Notes under the pieces: generated by a model | Told to the model about the DNA's origin: nothing | What the model saw: the letters and a program-made list of their open reading frames with translations, nothing else | The model's database searches: none | Position numbers and translations under genes: made by a program | From: Symsagittifera roscoffensis | Taxonomy: Eukaryota > Xenacoelomorpha > Acoela > Convolutidae | Assembly (NCBI RefSeq): GCF_963678635.1 | Contig: NC_087063.1 | Coordinates: 3,880,580-3,944,579, forward strand | DNA length: 64,000 nucleotides | Direction of reading: 5' to 3' | Shown here: in pieces, positions 24,109-36,100 of the stretch | Numbering within the stretch: position 1 is the stretch's first letter | How the letters are laid out: every line of letters starts with the position of its first letter

Positions 24109-27100
24109 CTAAACACAAACATCCATCGGTGGTAGCTTTAAACAAACTAATTAGACGGACGTCTTAAATTTCCGAAATAATTCTCACACCGAACTAAAAC
24201 TAATTCAAAATACTACTTTGAAGTTTCTCGTTTGCCTTTTTCGTCTGCCTTTTTTTTCTCGTCGGCGTGTCGTTTTTTGTTGCTTAAATTTGCATTTGAA
24301 GCAAAGATAGGAACTCAAAAGTTAATGTATATTAATGCTTTTAAAATAAAATCAATTATGAAATTGAAATGATGTAAAAAGACATTTCCGGAAAACTTTC
24401 GTTTTTTTTAAACTAATTTTGACTTTCAAATTAGCGATATCACATTTCTTTTATCAACAATTGAAAAAGATGAATGCAAGACATTGATGGTACATAGCGT
24501 ACTAAATGATGCATCAGAGCCTGAAATCTGGCAAAAACCCTTAAAACGGGCATCATATGTTTTGTCCAATATTCAATTTTTGTTCACTGATTTGATGATT
24601 CTAAGCCGATTAAAAATCTATCACTTCACTTGAGCTATCCCATAATAATGCAGACTAGAAAATTTTATGTAGCTTGAAGTACAACTACTTGCATTACAGT
24701 ACAAAAAGCTTCGATTAAAAAAAGGCAAACTCTTTCTTTTCAGAACAAAAAGCAATTCACTTTTTTTTGCGGAATTTAAAACCGAAACTGGGCAGACACA
24801 GGCCAACATACTTAACTGGCCATAGGAAACTTGCTCGAATAAAGAAACTGATTTACGTGTTTCGATGGCGCCACATTTTTCAATACAGCAACAAAAACTT
24901 CGTCTTCAGACAGTTCCGATTTCCCACAATGTTTTAAATTTGAAACCCAAGGCAATATCAGCTTTAAAAAAATTAAACAGTTTTCGCCATTCATTAATTG
25001 TACAAAAATTATCAGTTGATTTAAGCGACTCTTATCAGGAAAACAAAATCAACCAGCCATTGTGACTTTGTCTTTCTAAATTTTTGCCGCCTTGCTTCTC
25101 AAGTCTCCGATTCTAGACCATTTGCAAAAAAAGGGACAAAAACTGAAGAATTAGACCATCTTTTACTTTCTGATAACCTCGGCAACTATTAGCTACCAAC
25201 AATTATTTCTCACTGAAACGAAAAAGGAAAACTTACAGAACGGTTCATTTTGCGAAGAGACTTCAGAAATTACATAAAATCGAGATTATACAGAGTATTG
25301 ACTCGGAACGAAATGCCTGGCTCTTCTGCTAACGACTATAATGATTTAATTAAAGAAACTTGAGCTAGACAAATTGAAAAAACTGATACAAAAATATGAT
25401 ACTTTTTAATTTTTTTTCTAATTTATCCTGTTGTTTTATTGTAGAAGGGTGAAAGAATTACGTAGAAAAACTGAAAGCATGAGAAGTACTAATAGCTAAA
25501 ATAACGTTTAAAACTTAGCATGACAAAATTGGGAGTTCATGTGCCCATTTAAGATTGACTAAATAACTTTTGTTCCGACCATTGAAAAAGGAGAGGAAAT
25601 TTGTGTTCGGGTGTGTTTTAGTTTTTTCTCTTTTGTTTTCTTTGCAAAATCAGGTACCACAAAAAATCATCAGAATGGGTCGAGTAGTATATATATTGAA
25701 GCCCTTTCAGTTGTAGTTCGAATGACATTAAAATGCACAAAAAAACTACACTAATTTGAAAAAAAAACTTAAGAATAACTTAATTTTTTTAAGAATACGG
25801 ACAGAACATTCTATGCTACTCGCACAGCAACCAGCTATCCTTGTTATGAAATTTAAAAACGACTGAAAAAACTTCAATACGATATCACAGCTTTTTTTAT
25901 TGATGCAGTCAAAATTGACGGTGAAAACCTCAGCCACAGTTTCGACCCGCTCCCTTTAAGGCGTGATTGGAACAATTAACAAGTACAAAAAAAAGAAACA
26001 AAACTCTAACCAAATTGGTATTTATCTATAAATTAATACCTAAAATCGAGACCGTTCCAACCCCGCCATTTGAATTTTTTCATTGGAGATCTGTAAATTT
26101 CAGCAGATGAATTTCAATTGAACTCAAAAAATGCATATATAACTAGCTGCATTCATAAATGCATCAATATGTATGAATGCATATCTGTAGTTATTAGAGA
26201 CTTTTATGCACATTTTAAGACTTTTTCCTGAAAAAAAAAACAAAAAAATCAACAAGACCTATATAAAAGTCTTCACTTCGTTAATTACTCTTAGAAAATT
26301 TCTTAAAAACTTAAAATTCTTAAAAAAACTTGAAAACAAATCAAAAGTTAAACCGCAATAAAAATGAGCGTAAATAAATTTTCAAGACTTTAACTGACAA
26401 AACCAACATAGCCAACAGAAAGTTAGAAAAGAGTTCATAAACGCAAAAAAAAAGAGAAAAAACTTATTTATTTTCGGAACAACTTCAACTTTCGATGTAC
26501 AAAATAATATCAAGATGAAATTTTTGAAACAAGCACTTTTTTTTAAATCATCAAAATCTATAAAAGAATCTTCAGCATGTCTGTAGACTCTTAAAAATTG
26601 AACGAAAGTAATGGAAAACAGTATTTTCTTCGATAAATTTTATCAAATCTATGTTAAGTGTCAATGAACGAATTGAAAATACTAATTTCGTCGATATGTG
26701 ATTTTTTAAAGAAAAACTATTAAAATTAGATCACGGTTCGGTTTAATCCGAGCTTTGGCTTTTGATTTCTTTCAAGTTCAATTCAAATGCTCAAAGCAAA
26801 GCAAACAATATCTGCTATCCAAAAACAAAATTTTAAAAAATATGTACTCCAGATTTCTCAATTTGGTTCAGCTTTCTCAAAAAAAGTATCGTAGTCAAAG
26901 AGGCAGATGACAATGGCACATCATCAATTGATCATTAATCGTAAATTGGTATTCAAAAAACTTTGATGAGGTAAAAACTTTCTAAATCTAAGTTGAAATT
27001 TTTTTTTAAAAAAGAAAGGGTCTCCTTGAGTTAATCGACACTTTTTCCAATTATCTACTGGCTATCTTTTCAAACCACAAAAAGAAGTGAGTACTTTTTT

Positions 27101-30100
27101 GCTACAGTTACATCATTGGTATCGAGCGTGGTTTGAAACTCACTGAGAAAAAAGATTGTAAAATCGAGCTCAAAACTCAAATCGCCAAACTTAAAACACA
27201 GAGGCGAAGTTGCAATTCGCATCACAAGCAAAAATGTGACCGATAACACTACTGATAAATTGAATGAGTAAAACTTTGAGTATACAAAATTTCTTAAGTG
27301 ACGCACGCCAATCAGGGTCTACATAATTGCTAAGTGATGCAAGCCAATTATGAAGCATTAGCAGTACCAGTCAATTTGAAAAAAAAAATACCTACTAACA
27401 TGCCTCAAATTATATGGTGGATGCATTTTAGCTAGTATACGAAAAAGTTCATTAAAAAATCAACCCAGCCCAGGTTCGAACCCCCTTTTTTATTGCTGGT
27501 CTCATTCATTACCTCTACGCTACAGATCCATGATACCTTGAAGCTAAAGTGCTATTTGTAATATAATATTAATTAAATGCTATTTGTACATATATGTGTT
27601 TTTATTGGCCAGCATTGGCTTAACTTAATAGCTGGTTATTGATCAAAATGAACACTTTCAAAGTGAAAACATTTTGTCGCAACAATATTTGCGTCGCAAC
27701 AAAATTAGGTTGAAAAAAAAACAGAAAGTTCATACTATAACACAAGCTTTGCTTGTGTAAATACGCAAAACATATCCCTGTGGGTTTCGAGTTTTTTGGA
27801 TTTGTTTTTGATTTTTTGTGCAAGAATTCCAACTACTCACCGTTATAGACCTGTTCGGCGAATTTGGCACTGAGGAAAGACTTGATCCTGTAGACTTCTT
27901 TGTCCACACAGAACAGTTCCAGGTCCAAGTGCGCATGGTACAGAATAGTGGCTGCAGGTGTCTCGTACACTCCTAGCAGCAAACACAAACGCGTTAAAAG
28001 AGTTTTAAAAACACTTGAAGTATCAAGTATTTGCAAGTGGATTCAACAACAATTTGATAGTTGGATTAGTCAGTTGAATTTCGACCGATTTTAAGTCCCT
28101 CTGTGGATTCCACACACACACACGAAAATATAAGTGTCTTAAAAAGGTATAGTTTGTCTTCGTCACAGCATTTTTCTTAGAAAAAAAGATCTTTTTCGAA
28201 GTTTTTTCATTTTCAAAACTAGATTTGTGTATTGTTTTGGTCAAAATTAACTGCTGCATGTCTTGAATCTTCATAGCCATTAAAATACAGTTAAATTAAA
28301 TTTCGACAATAACTACATGAAAAAAAACACTACTGAAGTAGTCAGCACTTTTTCAGCGCGAAAAACCTGGAACAACGTATAACCAGTTCAAGTCAATGCT
28401 GTTAAACACTGTCAACCCATTTACTGAAAATATGGTCGAAATTTCAATTCTTTGTCGCACAAAATGTTTCCTCAATCAGGAATTGAGGACCTCTTGATTT
28501 GCGCCTCGAAGCCCCAAACTGCTGATGGAAGGTCGAAGGCACTAACCACTTTTCCACAAAAAATAGCGAAATATTCCGTATCAATTCTAAAGCACCATAA
28601 AGCTCCCTTTCTATCTGGATGCCAAATACGGCAAGCTTTTACAAGCTAGACATTGAAAAAACCACAAATGTTTTAGTAGATAAACTAGTTACAAAATAAG
28701 TCTAAGTTACAATTGCACTCACTATAATATCTGGACCCAATTTAAACTTTCGATATGTGGTTACCTAATGTGTCTTAAATCCATCGGAATTTTTCAAATT
28801 TTCTGGGATAATATTTCTTTCTATTGCTTAACAATTGATGTAGTTGACTAAATTACGATAACTTCCTCTATTTTAGCCTTACACAGCTCTCTAGACAGAC
28901 GTCAAACTTTTTTGATCTAAGTCAGTCTAGTTTAAAACGAACGTTGATAAGCACTGTTTGATTAACATTTTTTCATTACACATCTTTACCTTCAGCCTTG
29001 TAATATGGCACTAAGCGATCAAATTTTGTCAACTGATTTGACAACAGTCTACCTTAAAAGTTTGAATTCAGACTGAAAATAAGGGGAAAAACATTCTACT
29101 GTGCATCACACAAGAAACATGGAAAACGTTAAGCCAATGAAATACTTTTTGCGGTATAAACATTTAAAGATTAATTTTAATCCTCCTCTAAATCCGATTT
29201 CTAAAAACTGTTTTTCTTTTGGAGAGCACTTTAAAGAAAAACTGTTTTAGGAGAACAACGAAAAGATAATCACATATATGGGAGCTGCATGTAAACTTTC
29301 ATGTTTTTTTTCGAAATATTCAGAATAGTCTTATTTATTCGGAGTCAGTAAACTATGAAAGAATTCTTGCCACTTGAATACGGGTACCGGCCTATTAGCA
29401 GGTGTACCTATGTGAAAGAATGCAGCTGAATCGCAAACTATTTCAGTTTTTTCACTCAAGTATTCAATTCTGACTAGCGTGCACTTCGCCGAATATTTGA
29501 TTGGTCGAAAATGAAAATTTAATTTTAGACCTTTATTAAAATTTATGCTAATTTGCTTTTCGTCAGGTTGAACATCTAATCAAAGTAATTATCCTATGCT
29601 AATCGGCACACATGCTCATCGCTACACCCCGGAACACTCACCCCTGGATTTCATGCCGATGAATCTGTTTTCGACGATGTCCACCCTTCCGATTGCGTTC
29701 TTGCCGCCCACTTCATTCAAATACATGAACAGATCCAGAGGCTTGTCGTAAACCTTCTCTGGTTCTGCCAAATTAACCACTTTGATCGGAATACCTGTTA
29801 ACACTCATTTAAAATAATAAAAAAAGAAATATAGCCAACTGACAGTAGGAAAAAAATGAAAAATTTTTCATTAAATTAACTTAATTTGAGAAAACTGGAT
29901 CAATACGTACAAATTTTATTCCGCTGAGAAATCTGATAATTAATTTCCACTTTCGAAACTAAAATCCGATCACGTTTTTCGTGACCTTTACACTTTTTCT
30001 GTTCGATAAGGAAGTTTGCCTTAAAATATACTGAAAGTTTGATAACACTCAAATTTGATTTTCGGCAGTTTGACTTTTTTTCAAGTTCAGTATAATTTGA

Positions 30101-33100
30101 GTGAAATTAAATTAACAGTTGAGATAAAAATAAAATTAACAGTTGTCGCTCTTGCGATTCGCAGAGGTATTGCAACTGTGTTTTAGGTATTGCAACTTTT
30201 TTCCGTTAAGATTTTGTTCACAGAATTTGCACATCATCTTGTTTTTTTTTGTAAAATAAACTTCGTTCCTAAACTGTTTTTCCCATTTGGCAAAGGGGTA
30301 ATGTCAATGTTTGTAAAGCAAAAAACCTGGGAATCAAAAGAGGGCGGTACTTACACTTTTCTATTAAAATTGAAATTTTCAATTTTATTGATCTAATTGA
30401 GTTCAATTTTCGGACTATTATGTGTCTTTTTGGTCAGCTCAGATTCCACGGCAAGAGGCTTTCACACAGAGGCGAAGTAGAGCACTTGCAGAGGAAAAAT
30501 GAAAAAGAATGAATTTTAAAATCAGATTGGAAAATTGTTGCAATAACATTTTTTATAAACTTCGGCGAAACTTCGCAAACACTAGCAAGAACATGACAAA
30601 AAACAGCTTTATAAAACGCAATAAGGTAAATTAGAATTAAGGCTAGAGATAGTTTAAAAAAATTCAGCTATTTTCCAATTTGATTTGTTTTTCATACCGT
30701 GCTTCGTAACATCACGAGTTCGGCCATGATAACACGTAAGACAATTGAAAAATAAAAAATTTGAAATATGGGGGGAAAAGTGGAAAAGAGACAGAAATTC
30801 GGCTAAGTCTCGGGTTCGAACCAGCGACCTAGAGATTATGTGTCTCACGCACTAACCACTCAGCCACGGACGCGTAACAGGCATCAAATACTAGCCACAA
30901 ATAAAGCAGAGAAAAGATTCTATGCAGTTTCCAATGCCACAGTGAAATTTCCAAATAATTGAACAGTTTTATTTGCGAGTTAATTTAGAAAAAAACAAGG
31001 TTCGTAATAACACACTAAGCTGATAGCAGGATTAAGGAAACGGAGAACAACAGGTTCTTGCTCATTTTTGTTTTATTTTAAGTAGTATTTGACTCATTTT
31101 AATAGACCTATTCCTATGCTATTTAACGTTATGATTTCTCTCACATAATGGGGTACACGTATTTTGATGTACCACGACACTCAAGGCAACGTAAGGATAA
31201 AATTTTTAAAAAACCAATTATGAAATTAAACTTTTTACATACGTACATAGCTATTTACAGATATCTTTGATCAAATTGAATTGGAATTAAAATTCTCCCT
31301 ATAACCAGGTCAACTTCAATGAAATTCAATGTTGTGAAGCAACTTAAAAATAGTATAGGAGAAAAATAACTCAAAGAGTTGACTTGAAATCTATTAGGAA
31401 TTCATTACAAGGACTAGTGCTCAGGTGTTAGCTTATCGGAACTGTCGAAATCACTAGCATATGAATCGTCCAAATTTTCATCGACCAAACTGTCATTGAA
31501 GTCTTCGACCTTCAGGTCATAAGATGACCCTCTGCCAGCTGACGTGATACTGTTGAACAAGTCATCATCAATCCCTGCATTCCTCAGCGTTTCTATGTAT
31601 CTTTTATCCGCTTCTTTCTTCGCATTGATTTCAGACGCCCTCTCAAACAGAAGCTGCCTATTTTCTAGACGATCAGACATACTTGCCAACTTTTGTTGGT
31701 ACTCCATTTCCAATTCGCGTTGCTGCTCTCGAAACTCTTGAACCTTGCGTGCTCTGGTTTCTTCAAGAAGCAATCTGTTATCATTCGCAGCAGCTTTCAT
31801 GGCAATGTGCTTTCTTAAAGCCTGTTCTTTAGCTTTCTTCTTCTTCGCCTCGTATTCGTTCAATTTAGATTCTCGGGCCGACTCGCTCAACTTTTCGCGA
31901 TTCTTCGAAGCCATCAGTTCGAAAGATTTGGTTATCTTGGGCGGAATTGTGTCGCTTTTATAAGTTTTGTGCTTGCCAATCGGAGCGCCTGATTGAGCTG
32001 GACTCAGGGCTGCACGTCCAGACAATGGTCGACTTCGAATATCCAGATCCGCTTTTACGCACTTTTCTACCTTTGCTGAATGTTTTTGCTCAGTACGCAT
32101 TGTAAATGGCTTACAGACAGTGGATTCTTTCATAGTTCGGATCTTCTCGGCTTCATTCAGAAATTTTTTATACTGGGCGTCGAAGTCTGGTACCGAATGA
32201 CTCAAAGCGCTCCTAGATCTCCTTGGGAGAGAGTTTCTCGAATCAGAAGGTTCCTCTTTATTTTTTCTAATGGCAGTTTTTGAAACTTCTGGTGAAGATA
32301 CTGGCGCCTTACTTTGACGCAGCAAAGTCTGTGCTCGCAATTTACATCTCATTTGCCTAAACAATTCCTCTTCCTGCATTTTTTCGGTAACACTAGGTTT
32401 ATCTAAGACCTTCCGAGGAACTGGTTTTGCCTTAAACTGGGGCGGACGTTCGCTTTCGTCGGCAATCATTTTATCGATGCTTTTCGAAAGTTTCGAAATC
32501 CTAGCATAGTCGTTGTCCCTGTCAGTGAACTTGAAAGGTTTTGTCATGCTTTGGAGATCAGACTTTCGCTTTTCTTTCGAGCTAGATCTGACATTTTTGT
32601 CTTTATCTTGCATTGTTTCGTAGAGAGGCAGAAACGTGTGGCCCGGAATTGGGTTTGCTTTGAACTTTTTAGTCAGCTCCTTCATTTCGGAGAGTCGTTT
32701 TTGTTCCTGTTCTAGTTCGAAAATTTGCTGTGATCTGGACTTCTTTTTTGGCTTTTGGTACTCACGGATGGTCATACTAAATGGTTTCGGAACTGTGATC
32801 GAGGGTTTCCAATCATCAGTCTTCTTCGAAAGAGAATTCATTCGATGCCTTTTAAGTGTCATTTCAATGTCATCTAAATTTCTTTCGTGCTCCAAGTCTA
32901 ACCGATTCATGTAGTCGGTGATTGCTACGCCATCCCACATTCTATCTGCCGATACTCTTTCGAAGTATCCGTTCTGATTATGGTCTATGTCTTGCGACTC
33001 TGCATTGTCGTTGGTTGGGAAGTCTGCGAGAGATAGATCTCTGTACTCACGTTCCAAATCAGCTAACCGTGCGTCTGATATTTGAATATTTTGAGCAGCC

Positions 33101-36100
33101 AGGAGTTCTAGATTTTCAGCACTGCCGGTGACTTCAACTTCCGTTCCCTGCGCTTCCATTTTAGCTGCATAGAGCGATTCTAACTGTTTCATCGTCGCTT
33201 TTTGCTCTTCTCGCAGCTGCATGAGCTTCTGGTAAAACTCATCGTCATTCAAGCTGCTGCTGGTTTCCGTCATTTTAACTGAAACAATTATCAAAAATTT
33301 GCAGATGTGGCTTTTCAAGTCAGTTACAACATCCTAGAAATCATGCTATGAGCAAAATAGCTTAGAAATCCCACCTAACACTGATTATGTCAGTTTATTA
33401 CACAGAAGCGAAGCCGAGCTTCGCACCACTTGCGATACAACCACAAAGATAGCGTGACACCTTAGCTGGCAGAAAATAATACGAAAGCAGCTGTCGAAAA
33501 AAAATCGCGAGAAAATACTAGATGTACCAAAACTTTCAATTCGTTGTCTCGATTAGTCTTTCAAAATGTGTATTTTATGAAAAAATTACATTTCAAACAA
33601 ATGAACGTTAAATTAGCATCGGAGCAATGTAACAGTCGCCCACTTAAGTCACATATGAGGTTAAAGAAAAATAGGCCCTATAACCATTTGCTCAAGAGTC
33701 CGGGACACTATCTCGTGTTTTTCTACCTCAAACAGTCGGAGCCAATTCGGTTCACTTGCGACATGAGACTAAAACCTTTGTTACAGCTTAAAGGCCACTA
33801 CCAAAATACTCCCCCCCACTCTAGAAAATAAGAACGTCCCCATACTTAGATCTCAAAATACCTAAAACACGCGAACGCCGTTAAAAACAGGGTCGGAGCA
33901 ATCCGTATAGCTACTCTTTATTAGACAGTGGAACTTTGATCCATTTCTGATGGATCAACCTAAAACGTTCCTTATCTCAACATAACAATATAAAACACAC
34001 AAGAAATTTAAATTGGGTACTCACATACCTGCACACTCTATAATTGGAGTAACTAAGTTAACCAGTAACTCTAGCATAAATGGGTAATCAAGTTTAACTT
34101 AAGAAGTTTTGAATAAGTCAGTTTTAGCTCAAGAAACAAGTTTTAGTTCTGGAACATTGGGAGACTTCGCTTGTCCACCTTTCCACCGAAGGTTCACTCT
34201 GGTCCACTTCTGATCTATGTCTTATGTTGTCGCGAGAAACTTGAGCATGACATGCTCAATTCGTATTTTTGAAAAATTCCATTTCACACCAAAATCATGT
34301 TTCTTGCGTTGCTCAAGGTCAAAATTCCAAATATGACCGACTGGCACATACTCCCCGGACTCAAGATCGATGTCCTCATCGCGTGTCGCCGTCTGCCAGT
34401 GAGCCGCCAGAATAATGAGTGTTGCTCAAGATACAGTGCCAGTGGTCATTTACAGAAGTTTGCAGCAGATTTAACTTTATCTACACCCCAAAATTCGTAA
34501 CCATGCAAAATTGTCACATTATCGCTAAACAGCAATCAAAATCTGCATACACCTGCACCCTAAATTTCCGCTTTGCAATCTAATGATTAAAATTTCCTTT
34601 GTCTTATCCAATCAGAAAATTTTCATGCAGCATTTTGATTCATATAATAGATATAGCATATTAATAACAATACTTTGTTTCATTAAAAATTTCTTTTCCG
34701 TGACCTCAAATTTTATCCGAGTTCAAACTCAAGCCCCTTTTCTTTCCTTCCCAAGACTCAAGAAACCGACACTGAGCTTCCTGCTCATTTCGTGCTCCTA
34801 GCTCTTGAGGTGCTAGGCCCTGATGCATTCGACACTGTGATCTGCCTCAGCAGCGCTTCCTCATCGTCGGAGCTGATCACGATCTCTTCCCAAGCCTTTA
34901 GTTGTTCGTAGGATCGCATCCACTGCCTCTGCTATTGCAATCTCTTCGCCTGGTTCGGCAAACCCTTCACTTTAGATTCCCTGTTCAGACAAAAAGAGTT
35001 ATGCAGGCTCAAGCTCACGTTCTTCGGTAAGTCCTCTTCCAATATAGACTCCCTTGGTATTATCTCTAGACACCCTACCAACTCTTTTCCAACCCGTTTT
35101 GATTGCATTACGATGGGTCAGCAAATGTCTTTTGAAGGCTCCCGGCCCTATCTCAGCCAGGAACGGTCGATATTCTTTCTGATGCTTTTTAATTTGATCC
35201 TTCGTCACCACGTATAAGCAAGACGTCAAAGTCGCTCGAAACCATGGGAAGAATCTTATGCGGCACCACACGTGCCTGACCTCCATTGGTATAGCGAATA
35301 CTTTGCACGCAGTCTCAAAAAACTCAAGCCTCCTGCTGTAATCAATAGCGTGTATCGATTCCGCTGTCGGTGCCTTCGACTCCCGATATTTCGTCACGTT
35401 TTCTTCCATCCATCACAATGCCAGCATTGAACTCACTACCAATAGGTTCAACTTCTGCCGATGATCGGACAATCCCATTGACCGAACTACCTCCACGTCT
35501 CATATCAAGCAGAGGTTTGCGTGCTCCGGATACCAAACCTTTTGTGCCAGACAGTGGCACGGGCAATCCCCATGTGTGAGTTTTATACTCCGGAGGTTGC
35601 GTTCTCCCGATGCTTCCAGCAGAGGTTCCAGCTCCATCATCTTTTTGTGTGTCACATCAATCTCCTCCAGGGCTGGGGTACTGTTCATCGGCTTCCCGAT
35701 CGTGTTCTGTCTCTCGAAGTCTCTCGTGTTCTCACCTTCAAGACCCCAAAGTTCTTCCCCCCAGATCTACTCAAGTCATCTCTTTGTTCCCCCGGTACAG
35801 TCCACAGGATCTTTCTCAACAGTCTGTGCGAGTGATGCGACATTCGAGGAGGCGTACGCACTTGGGTACCGAGAAGGCTTTGTCGATTAGTATCCTCTGG
35901 CTGGATTCCTCCACCATCGCCATGTATAGTGGGTAGTGGCTTCCACAGAGGTTAGCCATGGATGATCCCACTAGGAATTTTCCGTTCACTGGCAAACTAT
36001 AGGCTTCACTCACGGGCAAACCTCATTTCCGACTCCAGCCCAATCTTCAACCCTCTGATATGCTTCTGGGTTATTTGCAAGAGTTACGTTATAAAAAAAT

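Larger units (their letters stand above)
24109..27840 (-). other. ASS intron 8
   Basis: 3,732 bp. Contains a CCGACCATTGAA-family repeat (25565-25735), a partial terminal-inverted-repeat copy (about 26100-26480) and a tRNA-derived SINE (27196-27545). No supported gene. Confidence 0.7.

Noticed and set aside
30805-30876. Functional tRNA-Met gene (minus strand)
   Set aside because: The anticodon loop has A in place of the invariant U33 and the acceptor stem does not pair; it lies at one end of a SINE with the shared hairpin tag.
33259-33318. FAM161 start 15 codons further upstream
   Set aside because: Those codons read through a polypyrimidine-AG acceptor and are not similar to the family; the Met after the acceptor is preferred.
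35370-35936. Overlapping plus-strand ORFs of 69-108 codons
   Set aside because: They are antisense to the GC-rich retroelement remnant, whose minus strand has the better coding character.
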